A DNA stretch of 64,000 nucleotides from Pedobacter zeaxanthinifaciens (GTDB taxonomy: Bacteria > Bacteroidota > Bacteroidia > Sphingobacteriales > Sphingobacteriaceae): NCBI RefSeq assembly GCF_003313335.1, contig NZ_QMHP01000003.1, positions 62,001 to 126,000 on the forward strand, read 5' to 3'. The notes under the pieces are model-generated. The model saw only the letters and a program-made list of their open reading frames with translations, had not been told where the DNA came from and did no database searches. The position numbers and the translations under genes are program-made. The first letter of the stretch is position 1, and each line of letters begins with the position of its first letter. This document shows, one piece after another, positions 43,318-51,132 of the stretch.

Positions 43318-44103
43318 ATGAAAAATAAAGTGGTTTGGATTACGGGAGCCTCATCGGGTATTGGGGAAGCGTTAGTTTACGAACTGAATGCCGCTGGAGC
43401 TAAATTGATTATTTCTTCCCGTAACCGGGATGAACTTTTTCGTGTAAAGCAACAATGTCGTAACCAAATTGATGTCCACGTACTTTCTTTAGATTTAGAG
43501 AACAAGGAAACACTTCCCGAGAAAGCGGAAGATGCCCTGAGGATTTATGGACATATCGACATGCTTATCAATAGCGGAGGTATTAGTCAGCGGGCTTTGG
43601 CTTTGGAAACCGACTTAGCAACCGAGCAGCGTTTGATGGACGTTAACTTTTGGGGCACGGTAATTTTAAGCAAAGCAGTGTTGCCGCAAATGATTAAAAG
43701 AAACACTGGAACTATTGTGTGCGTAAGCAGTTTGGTAGGCAAGTTTGGTACACGTTTCCGTTCAGCATATTCGGCTTCAAAGCATGCACTACATGGTTAT
43801 TTCGAATCGTTGCGAATTGAACTAGATAACCCCAACATTCACTTGATGCTGGCTTGCCCCGGTTTTATAAAAACTAAAGTGACCATTAACGCACTTACTG
43901 CCAATGGCAGCAAACAAGGCACTATGGATGAGGCGCAAGCCAATGGAATGCCAGCCGAAGAGTGTGCAAAACAAATTATAAAAGCCATTGAGCAGAAAAA
44001 GGACGAAGTTTACATTGGTGGAAAAGAAACTAAAGGCGTACTGCTCAAAAGGTTATTCCCTAGTTATTTTGCAAAAATCATTAAGAAAGCTAAAGTTACG
44101 TAA
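43318..44103 (+). CDS. Short-chain dehydrogenase/reductase
   Basis: 261 aa. Rossmann motif GASSGIG (10-16), NSGG (86-89; an NAG variant), Asn110, Ser137/138 in CVSS and the catalytic YSASK (Tyr151, Lys155). SDR proteins reduce or oxidise alcohols and ketones with NAD(P)H; which substrate is not known. The DHRS7-like pattern (LACPGFIKTKVTINAL) suggests a lipid or steroid-like substrate, but this is weak. Cotranscription with hemW is likely from the 13-bp gap. Confidence 0.92.
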   Translation: MKNKVVWITGASSGIGEALVYELNAAGAKLIISSRNRDELFRVKQQCRNQIDVHVLSLDLENKETLPEKAEDALRIYGHIDMLINSGGISQRALALETDLATEQRLMDVNFWGTVILSKAVLPQMIKRNTGTIVCVSSLVGKFGTRFRSAYSASKHALHGYFESLRIELDNPNIHLMLACPGFIKTKVTINALTANGSKQGTMDEAQANGMPAEECAKQIIKAIEQKKDEVYIGGKETKGVLLKRLFPSYFAKIIKKAKVT

Positions 44104-44227
44104 AACTGATTTGCATCATATTTTTCACATTTTATTACCGCATCTATACAGCGTAATCATTTAAATTAGAAATTTGCATCTTTTAACTTTTTGTTAATTT
44201 TAATTAAAAGTTTATCACAACATACAA

Positions 44228-45106
44228 ATGAGCTTTATATTAAGACCTGTCGATACTGTTGAAAGCATCAGCAAAGAAGACTTTAAAAAAAACTATTTGG
44301 ATCCTAAAAAACCTTTGGTAATTAAAGGATTAACAAAAGATTGGCCTGCCAGAGAGAAATGGACAACCGAGTATTTGAAATCTATTGCTGGCGATGTGGA
44401 GGTTCCGCTTTATGATAACTCAAAAGCCGACCCTAGTAAACCAATTAATGCGGCAGTAGCTCATATGAAGTTTGGCGATTATTTGGACTTGATTAAACGT
44501 GAGCCCACAGAATTACGAATTTTCTTGTTCAATCTTTTTAAAAAAGTTCCAGGATTGATTAATGATGTTAAAATACCGAAAGGCTTGATGGGAGGCGTAA
44601 TGGAAAGCGTACCTGCTATGTTTTTTGGTGGCTCTAACTCTGAAACGTTTTTGCATTACGATATTGATTTGCCTAACATTTTACATACCCACTTTGGTGG
44701 TCGCAAACATGTAATTTTGTTTGATTATAAATGGAAAAAACGCCTTTATTGCTTACCTAATGCCACTTATGCGTTAGAAGATTTTAATGTAGGCAAACCT
44801 GATTTCGAAAAATTTCCGTCGCTAAATGGTATTGAAGGTTACGAAGTTATTTTGGAACACGGCGATACGTTATTTATGCCAATTGGCATGTGGCATTGGA
44901 TGAAATATTTGGATGGTTCATTTTCGTTAAGTTTAAGAGCTTGGGACCAATCAATAGCCGGTAAAGCTGCAAGTTTATGGAGCTTATTTAAACACGGCGC
45001 TGTGGATAGCTTGCTAAAAATGGCTTTTAAAGCAAACTATGCTAGTTATAGGGAAAAGCTAGCCGTAAAACGAGCTGAAAACGCTTACGCAAAGGGAAAA
45101 CTTTAA
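44228..45106 (+). CDS. JmjC-like cupin domain protein
   Basis: 292 aa. The cupin_8/JmjC-like fold has an iron-binding triad HYD (His143, Asp145) and a late His in GMWHWM (His223), with the LHTHFGGRKHVILF and GDTLFMPIG strands that are typical of Fe(II)/2-oxoglutarate hydroxylases. The N-terminal part (PLVIKGLTKDWPAREKWT) is the usual family opening. Probably a protein hydroxylase or related oxygenase; the target is unknown. It stands alone and ends with a terminator. Confidence 0.9.
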   Translation: MSFILRPVDTVESISKEDFKKNYLDPKKPLVIKGLTKDWPAREKWTTEYLKSIAGDVEVPLYDNSKADPSKPINAAVAHMKFGDYLDLIKREPTELRIFLFNLFKKVPGLINDVKIPKGLMGGVMESVPAMFFGGSNSETFLHYDIDLPNILHTHFGGRKHVILFDYKWKKRLYCLPNATYALEDFNVGKPDFEKFPSLNGIEGYEVILEHGDTLFMPIGMWHWMKYLDGSFSLSLRAWDQSIAGKAASLWSLFKHGAVDSLLKMAFKANYASYREKLAVKRAENAYAKGKL

Positions 45107-45129
45107 TGCTAAGTGATTAAAATTACATA

Positions 45130-45163
45130 TGGCGGGGCATCGATAAGATAGCCCCGCTTTTAG
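45130..45163 (+). terminator. Terminator of the JmjC-like gene
   Basis: GCGGGGC (45132-45138) pairs with GCCCCGC (45151-45157), 12-nt loop, then a short T-run, 25 bp after the stop codon. Confidence 0.8.
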
Positions 45164-45203
45164 TTTAAAGGTTTTTTAGCGTTTATATGTGAAAGTGGTT
45201 TTG

Positions 45204-45540
45204 TTGAATATGCCTTTGCGTCCTTAGCGGAACTTATTTCCCTTTGCGTTAAAAATTAAACCGCAAAGTTTGGAAGTTAACGCAAAGCGGCGCAGAGGAA
45301 AAAACCAACTTTTTGAAATTGAATATACCCATGCTTCCTTAGCGGAACTTATTTCCCTTGGCGTTAAAAATTAAACCGCAAAGTTTGGATGCTAGTACAA
45401 AGCGGCGCAGAGGAACAAACCAAGCTTTTAAATTGAATATGCCTTTGCGTTCTTAGCGGAACTTATTCCTTGGCGAAAAAAATTAAACCGCAAAGTTTGG
45501 AAGTTAACGCAAAGCGGTGCAGAGGAAACTCCAACCTCTT
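45204..45540 (+). repeat. Tandem array, three units of about 115 bp
   Basis: Units begin at TTGAATAT at 45204, 45319 and 45433. Each has CTTAGCGGAACTTATT, a TTAAACCGCAAAGTTTGGA core, then CAAAGCGG.GCAGAGGAA. Each unit also carries short inverse CTTTGCG/CGCAAAG arms. Units differ by small substitutions. Confidence 0.85.
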
Positions 45541-45609
45541 AAAGCACCAAAACATCATCAAGGCACTGCGCAGTTACCAACCTAGTAGCACAGCACCTAG
45601 TTAAATAAA

Positions 45610-45639
45610 CCCGATTGCAACGGCAGCTCCCGATTGCAA
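45610..45639 (+). repeat. Two CCCGATTGCAA copies
   Basis: Perfect 11-bp direct repeat at 45610-45620 and 45629-45639, in GC-richer DNA ending in AAGTGGAAAGCGGGGCT; resembles a remnant of another interspersed element. Confidence 0.55.
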
Positions 45640-45781
45640 AGAGGGACTAAAGTGGAAAGCGGGGCTACCGTAACCATCACAAACTGAAACTGCTTTTCAA
45701 AAGAAACCACACAGATTCGCCACTAAAAGACACCAAAATATCATAAAACCAAAAACTTTCGAAAGCCAATTGCTGCATCGT

Positions 45782-45789
45782 TAATTTTG
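45782..45789 (+). promoter_or_regulatory. -7 element TAATTTTG of the acetyltransferase gene
   Basis: Exact TAnnTTTG, 21 nt before the ATG at 45811. It overlaps the TTG at 45787, which argues against starting the protein there. Confidence 0.5.
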
Positions 45790-45810
45790 CGCTATTGTTA
45801 CCAAGCTGAA

Positions 45811-46410
45811 ATGACCGAAAAAGAAAAAATGCTGGCTGGAAAGGCTTACCAGGCTGGAGATAAGGAATTATCGCGAGACAGGCTGAAAGCTCGTGAAATA
45901 GTTTTCGAGTTTAACAACCTTGCTCCTAAGCAAATTAAACAGCGCAAGCAGCTTATAAAACAGTTATTTGGCAAAACAGACACGATGTTTTACATTGAAC
46001 CACCTTTTAGGTGCGATTATGGCTATAACATTGAAATTGGCGACCACTTCTATAGCAACTTCAACTTAACGATTTTAGATTGTGCGAAGGTAAGCATTGG
46101 TTCGCATGTGTTTTTTGGGCCTAATGTGGCAATTTACACTGCCGGACATCCATTCCACCATTATTTACGTAATAAAGAATATGAATGGGCGCAACCTATT
46201 ACCATAGGCGATAATGTTTGGCTGGGTGGCAATGTTGTGATTAACCCTGGTGTAACTATTGGCCATAACGTGGTGATAGGTTCGGGGAGCGTGGTAACTA
46301 AGGCTATTCCGGATAATGTTTTTGCGGCGGGGAACCCCTGTAAGGTAATTAGGGAAATTACTGATGCAGATAAGGAATTTTACTACAAAAACTTTACGCT
46401 AGAACAGTAG
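45811..46410 (+). CDS. Sugar O-acetyltransferase (maltose/galactoside acetyltransferase family)
   Basis: 199 aa with start at 45811 (MTEKEKMLAGKAYQAGD); a TTG at 45787 would place the -7 element inside the frame. N-terminal Maa-type domain (residues 1-55), then left-handed beta-helix hexapeptides (IEIGDHFYSNFNLTILD, VSIGSHVFFGP, ITIGDNVWLGGNVVINPGVTIGHNVVIG) and the catalytic His in YTAGHPFHH. It transfers acetyl from acetyl-CoA to sugars, possibly maltose or galactosides. Last line of evidence is AAGNPCKVIREI, typical of the family. Confidence 0.94.
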   Translation: MTEKEKMLAGKAYQAGDKELSRDRLKAREIVFEFNNLAPKQIKQRKQLIKQLFGKTDTMFYIEPPFRCDYGYNIEIGDHFYSNFNLTILDCAKVSIGSHVFFGPNVAIYTAGHPFHHYLRNKEYEWAQPITIGDNVWLGGNVVINPGVTIGHNVVIGSGSVVTKAIPDNVFAAGNPCKVIREITDADKEFYYKNFTLEQ

Positions 46411-46456
46411 CTAATAACATGATTTTTAAAGAAATAGATTCATTAAAATAAATAAA

Positions 46457-47251
46457 ATGGATACGCAGATAGCAAAAATAAACACTGAAGCAGCTGATTT
46501 AAAGGCACAAATTGTTAATCATAAAGTTTACACGCAAATAAGTGATTTGCCTGAGCTTCGCATTTTTATGGAGCATCATATTTATGCCGTTTGGGATTTT
46601 ATGTCGTTGTTAAAAGCGCTTCAAATTAAGTTGACCTGCACCACCTTGCCTTGGTTTCCGGTAGGTAATGCGAAAACTAGGCAGTTGATTAATGAAATTG
46701 TGGCCGGAGAGGAATCTGATTTGGATGAAAAAGGTGAAATTAAAAGTCACTTTGAACTGTATTTAGATGCTATGGAACAGGTAGGTGCCAATACTAGCCC
46801 CATTCGCAGGTTTATTGCGGCATTGCAAGCTGGACAAAATTTTGAGGAAGCTTATGCAGTTGCACAGGTGCCCAAGGCTGCTCAAGATTTCATGAATAGC
46901 ACTTTCTCGATAATTAATGCAGGTAAAAATCATGCAACGGCGGCAGCCTTTACCTTTGGCAGGGAAGATTTGATCCCCAACATGTTCCACAGTATGGTGA
47001 ACGATTTGAACAGCAAGCACCCCAATCAGGTTACTGTTTTTAAATATTACTTAGATAGACACATTGAAGTGGATGGCGACCACCACAGTCATTTGGCCTT
47101 GGCCATGACGAGCGAACTTTGTGGCGATAATTTGGCGCATTGGGCGGAGGCAGCGGCAGCCGTGAAGGAAGCTCTACAACAACGTATCAACTTATGGAAC
47201 GCTGCTTTGGCTGAAATTAAGCAGTTGAGCGTGGCCGAAGTTGCCAACTAA
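46457..47251 (+). CDS. DUF3050 protein (heme-oxygenase-like fold)
   Basis: 264 aa, all-helical, no signal peptide. His/Glu/Asp-rich motifs: FMEHHIYAVWDFMS (about 38-51), NAGKNHATAAAFTFGREDLIP and LDRHIEVDGDHHSHLA. These are spaced as in heme-oxygenase-like diiron proteins, where Glu, His and Asp ligands hold iron. DUF3050 proteins are not assigned a function; a metal-dependent oxidase is a reasonable inference. 46 bp from the acetyltransferase gene. Confidence 0.85.
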   Translation: MDTQIAKINTEAADLKAQIVNHKVYTQISDLPELRIFMEHHIYAVWDFMSLLKALQIKLTCTTLPWFPVGNAKTRQLINEIVAGEESDLDEKGEIKSHFELYLDAMEQVGANTSPIRRFIAALQAGQNFEEAYAVAQVPKAAQDFMNSTFSIINAGKNHATAAAFTFGREDLIPNMFHSMVNDLNSKHPNQVTVFKYYLDRHIEVDGDHHSHLALAMTSELCGDNLAHWAEAAAAVKEALQQRINLWNAALAEIKQLSVAEVAN

Positions 47252-47447
47252 ATTATTTTGGCCCAAGGGTTTATTGCGGGCTTTCTTCCAACGGTAATGA
47301 ATTGAACCAAACATCGTTCATGACCTACTAGAATGTTTCAAATTTGTTGAACAAATGGATTTTATTTTGCTCAACAAATTTGGCGTTTTGCGCCGCGAAG
47401 AAAATGTTAATTCTCTTAGAGATGTCTCGTTCCTCGACAAAAAGTAT
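47252..47447. other. Intergenic region with a 12-bp inverted repeat and a partial REP-like motif
   Basis: CAAATTTGTTGA (47339-47350) and TCAACAAATTTG (47371-47382) pair perfectly with a 20-nt loop, followed by GGCG-TTTTG-CGCC. A motif gatgtctcgttcctcgacaa (47421-47440) resembles the REP-like right arms. It lies between convergent genes and may partly act as a terminator. Confidence 0.55.
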
Positions 47448-47873
47448 CTATGAACTATGATCGGCTACTACCTTCCATTGCCCGTCTATTTTTTTCAACA
47501 ACAAAGTGAAATAACCTTTAGGCTCATCTTTTTCACGTTTCAAATTCCAACTGCCTAAAACAAAGGCTACATCTTTCGCCAAAAATTCTACTTTTTTAAT
47601 ACCGAAGGTTAAAAAACCCATGGCACTTTTATCGGGGTAACCTCGTTTGTAATTATCCAACGTTTTTTGCCAACCGTAAGTTGGGCCGCTTTTACCTACG
47701 AAAAGTAGGCTGTCGCTTTTCCAATAACCTTGCATGTAGGCTTCCATATCTGCTTTATTCCAAGCCTGCCTTTGATTTTCGAGCACCGTTAAGATTGCCG
47801 TTTTATCCTTTGCACTTTGTGCCCATACTGTATTGCCCCAAACCAGTAATGCCAACCATATTATTTTTTTCAT
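47448..47873 (-). CDS. Secreted NTF2-like protein (DUF4440/SnoaL-like)
   Basis: 141 aa. Signal peptide (MKKIIWLALLVWGNTVWAQ). The mature domain has the NTF2-like pattern: AILTVLENQRQAWNKADMEAYM, SDSLLFVG, YGWQKTLDNYKRGYPD, GYFTLLLKKIDGQWKVVADHSS. The final WKVVADHSS is a frequent ending for this family. Possibly ligand binding or a small isomerase-like enzyme; not determined. Divergent from the DUF2809 gene. Confidence 0.88.
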   Translation of the reverse strand: MKKIIWLALLVWGNTVWAQSAKDKTAILTVLENQRQAWNKADMEAYMQGYWKSDSLLFVGKSGPTYGWQKTLDNYKRGYPDKSAMGFLTFGIKKVEFLAKDVAFVLGSWNLKREKDEPKGYFTLLLKKIDGQWKVVADHSS

Positions 47874-47930
47874 ACCGCTTGTTTAATTGAAAATGTAGCT
47901 TAAATTAGGTGAATAATACTACCAAAACAA

Positions 47931-48323
47931 ATGCAACAAGAAGAAAAGACCTTTAGGTTTGACAAGCAGAGTTTCCTTATAGCCGCCGCTATTTTTATTG
48001 TAGAGGTTTTAATTGCATTATTTATTACCGACCACTTTGTTAGGCCCTATGTTGGCGATGTATTAGTTGTAATTTTAATTTACTACACAGTAAAATCATT
48101 TGCCAATATAGCTGTTAAGCCGTTAGCCATAGGCACCCTCCTATTTTCGTATTTGATAGAAACTTTGCAGTATTTTCAATTTGTTAAGCTGATTGGCTTG
48201 GAACATAACCGATTGGCAAATGTGGTTATTGGAAATTATTTTGCTTGGGAAGACTTACTTGCCTACACCATTGGTATCATCATTGTAATTATAGTGGAGA
48301 GAAAAAGACTTTTACACGATTAG
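47931..48323 (+). CDS. DUF2809 membrane protein
   Basis: 130 aa with four helices: about 13-31, 40-58, 66-85 and 105-123. The sequence YVGDVLVVILIYYTVKSF, LFSYLIETLQYFQFVKLIGL and FAWEDLLAYTIGIIIV is typical of DUF2809, a family of small membrane proteins of unknown function that may resemble VanZ-like proteins. Its promoter is not obvious. Confidence 0.85.
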   Translation: MQQEEKTFRFDKQSFLIAAAIFIVEVLIALFITDHFVRPYVGDVLVVILIYYTVKSFANIAVKPLAIGTLLFSYLIETLQYFQFVKLIGLEHNRLANVVIGNYFAWEDLLAYTIGIIIVIIVERKRLLHD

Positions 48324-48437
48324 AAATTAAGAGATTTTAGCTATTGCCTATTTCTACAATTTCAAAATATTATGACATACGTCTTAAAAAAATAAGGCGA
48401 CGAAACCTTTAACTTAGTTCCTACGTTAATTTATAGG

Positions 48438-49529
48438 ATGAAAGGTTTTCAATTTTCTAAGTTTTTACCTAACGAGCGCCCTAAAGGTGGTTTTGATGAG
48501 ATGCTTAAGTTATTTACGCAGCTTTTAAACTACACCGCAGGTGATGCCGGCGAAGCTTTAGCGTGGATGAACGAGCTGGATAAGCAGTACAAATTCACCA
48601 ACAACGACTATGGCATGGGCGATTTTATGGAGGATTTAAAGGAGAAGGGTTATCTAACTGAAGAGAATGGAGAAACTAAAATTACTGCCAAAACAGAGCA
48701 AACCATCCGTCAATCAGCTTTAGAAGAAATTTTTGGAAAGCTCAAAAAAGCTGGAAAAGGTAATCACAACAGCAATATTTCGGGCATAGGCGAAGAAAAA
48801 AATGCCGACAGAAGAGAGTTTAACTTTGGCGATAGTTTGGATCAGATTGATATGACGGCATCTATCCATAACGCTCAAATTAATCATGGTATAGGTAATT
48901 TTACGCTTACCGAACGCGATTTGGAGGTAGAAGAAAAGGACTACAAAACACTTACTTCAACTGTGTTGATGATTGACATCTCTCACTCTATGATTTTATA
49001 TGGTGAAGATCGAATTACTCCAGCCAAAAAAACGGCAATGGCATTGGCCGAATTAATTAGAACAAAATATCCGAAAGACACCCTTGATATTGTTGTTTTT
49101 GGCAACGATGCCTGGCCAATTACCATAAAAGATTTATCTTATCTGCAGGTGGGCCCTTACCATACCAATACCTTTGCTGGTTTAGAATTAGCTACAGATT
49201 TACTGCGAAGACGCAAAACGCATAACAAACAAATTTTTATGATTACCGATGGCAAGCCAACTTGCTTAAAAGAAAATGGCAGGTATTACAAAAATAGCGT
49301 TGGCCTAGATAGAAAGGTAATTGCAAAAACCTTAAATATGGCTGCGCAGTGTAAAAGACTGAATATTCCAATCACAACATTTATGATTGCAAAAGATCCA
49401 TACTTACAGCAATTTGTCCGCCAATTTACGGAAATTAATGGCGGAAGAGCATTTTACAGCTCGCTCAATGGCCTAGGCGAATACATATTTGAAGATTATA
49501 TCAAGAATAGAAGAAGAACAGTTCGGTAG
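48438..49529 (+). CDS. VWA-domain protein paired with an AAA+ ATPase
   Basis: 363 aa. An N-terminal helical part (about 1-165) precedes a von Willebrand A domain with MIDAS residues DISHS (Asp180, Ser182, Ser184), TNTFAGLEL (Thr) and MITDGKP (Asp). The domain is cytoplasmic (no signal peptide). VWA proteins next to MoxR/magnesium-chelatase-like AAA+ ATPases act as partners in ATP-driven metal insertion or remodelling of client proteins. Client unknown. It precedes the AAA+ gene by 59 bp. Confidence 0.9.
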   Translation: MKGFQFSKFLPNERPKGGFDEMLKLFTQLLNYTAGDAGEALAWMNELDKQYKFTNNDYGMGDFMEDLKEKGYLTEENGETKITAKTEQTIRQSALEEIFGKLKKAGKGNHNSNISGIGEEKNADRREFNFGDSLDQIDMTASIHNAQINHGIGNFTLTERDLEVEEKDYKTLTSTVLMIDISHSMILYGEDRITPAKKTAMALAELIRTKYPKDTLDIVVFGNDAWPITIKDLSYLQVGPYHTNTFAGLELATDLLRRRKTHNKQIFMITDGKPTCLKENGRYYKNSVGLDRKVIAKTLNMAAQCKRLNIPITTFMIAKDPYLQQFVRQFTEINGGRAFYSSLNGLGEYIFEDYIKNRRRTVR

Positions 49530-49588
49530 ACGGAAGTCAGATGTCCGAAGACCGACGTATAACGTACTACTTATAACTTACAACTTAA

Positions 49589-51067
49589 ATGCAAGCAAAA
49601 ACACTAGGCGAATTAAAAGCCACCTCATACCAATCACTAAGCGTTAAAGACGAATTAAGAAAAAACCTAATTGCGCAACTGCAAAATAAAGAAGCTGGCT
49701 TCGAAGGAATTTTAGGTTATGATGAAACTGTTATTCCTGAATTACAAACAGCGATTTTGGCCAGGCATAATGTGCTGTTACTGGGTTTAAGAGGGCAAGC
49801 AAAAACCCGTATTGCCCGTTTAATGGTTAATCTTTTAGACGAATACATTCCCTACATTGAAGGTAGTGAGATTTTTGATGATCCGTTGAACCCAATATCG
49901 TGGTACGGAAAAAATGAAATTGCCACCAAAGGCGATGATACACGTATTGCATGGTTGCACCGCAGCGAGCGCTATACCGAAAAATTGGCTACTCCAGATG
50001 TAACAGTTGCCGATTTGATTGGAGACGTTGACCCTATTAAGGCCGCTAACCTAAAACTTACTTACAATGATGAACGGGTGATTCATTTTGGTTTGATCCC
50101 AAGGGCGCACCGCAGCATTTTTGTAATTAACGAATTACCTGATTTGCAAGCACGTATTCAAGTGGCTTTATTTAACATGTTGCAGGAAAAAGACATCCAA
50201 ATTAGGGGCTTCAAATTGCGTTTACCTTTGGATATTCAATTTGTTTTTACCGCCAACCCTGAAGATTATACCAACCGTGGTAGTATTGTAACTCCGCTGA
50301 AAGACAGGATTGAAAGTCAAATTTTAACGCACTACCCGAAAACCATCGAAATCTCTAGAAAAATTACTTTCCAAGAGGCGAAGTTAACTAACGAGCAGCG
50401 CTTAATTGAAGCTGATGGTTTAGTAAAAGATTTGGTAGAGCAAGTGGCATTTGAGGCCCGCAAAAGCGAATACATCGATCAAAAATCAGGAGTATCTGCC
50501 CGTTTAACAATTTCAGCGTTCGAAAACCTCATCAGCAATGCGGAAAGAAGAATGTTGGTGAACAAGGAGAAATCTACTTTTGTACGTATCTCCGATTTTA
50601 GTGGAATTATTCCGGCAGTAACTGGAAAAATTGAATTGGTATACGAAGGTGAATTGGAAGGCCCGGCCAAAGTAGCCTATACGTTAATTGGAAAAGCCAT
50701 TAAACAAATGTTCGCTAAATATTTTCCTGATCCTAACAGGGCCAAGAAAACCAAAACAGCCAACCCTTTTGCTCAAATTACAGAATGGTTTACCGATGGC
50801 AACACGGTGGACATTGATGACAACCTTACCTTTGAGAATTATAAAAAAGAACTTAAAAAAGTTCCAGGATTAGAAGAATTGGTAAAAACTTTTCATCCTA
50901 AACTGAGTGAAAATCAAACCCTACTGCTAATGGAGTTTGTTTTACATGGTTTATCAGAATTTTCTCAACTGAACAAGAACTACCTCAATGGAGGCTTTGG
51001 CTTTTCTGATATGTTTGATAGTTTATTTAATGCCGACTTAGATGACGAAGACGAAGATTTTGGATAA
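49589..51067 (+). CDS. AAA+ ATPase of the MoxR/magnesium-chelatase type
   Basis: 492 aa. P-loop GLRGQAKT (66-73), Walker B-like IFVINE (177-182; Asn-Glu replaces Asp-Glu), FVFTANPEDYTNRGSI sensor region and the PLKDRIESQI arginine segment, then a C-terminal helical extension ending in an acidic stretch (DLDDEDEDFG). It probably forms a hexamer that works with the VWA protein. The client and the metal, if any, are unknown. The spacer from the VWA gene has AT-rich word repeats (acttataacttacaac). Confidence 0.9.
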   Translation: MQAKTLGELKATSYQSLSVKDELRKNLIAQLQNKEAGFEGILGYDETVIPELQTAILARHNVLLLGLRGQAKTRIARLMVNLLDEYIPYIEGSEIFDDPLNPISWYGKNEIATKGDDTRIAWLHRSERYTEKLATPDVTVADLIGDVDPIKAANLKLTYNDERVIHFGLIPRAHRSIFVINELPDLQARIQVALFNMLQEKDIQIRGFKLRLPLDIQFVFTANPEDYTNRGSIVTPLKDRIESQILTHYPKTIEISRKITFQEAKLTNEQRLIEADGLVKDLVEQVAFEARKSEYIDQKSGVSARLTISAFENLISNAERRMLVNKEKSTFVRISDFSGIIPAVTGKIELVYEGELEGPAKVAYTLIGKAIKQMFAKYFPDPNRAKKTKTANPFAQITEWFTDGNTVDIDDNLTFENYKKELKKVPGLEELVKTFHPKLSENQTLLLMEFVLHGLSEFSQLNKNYLNGGFGFSDMFDSLFNADLDDEDEDFG

Positions 51068-51132
51068 GGTTAATCTTACTGAAACAAACAACTTCACTAT
51101 ACATCTAAATAAAAACCATTAAAATTGCCCAA

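Larger units (their letters stand above)
45164..45781 (+). other. Gene-free intergenic region between the JmjC-like gene and the acetyltransferase
   Basis: About 620 bp with no ORF that looks genic. It holds the three-unit tandem array (45204-45540), two CCCGATTGCAA copies (45610-45620, 45629-45639), and otherwise AC-rich unstructured DNA leading into the acetyltransferase promoter. Confidence 0.6.

Noticed and set aside
45204-45540. CRISPR array
   Set aside because: Only three units of 115 bp, no 25-40-bp repeats with unique spacers and no cas genes; it is a plain tandem repeat.
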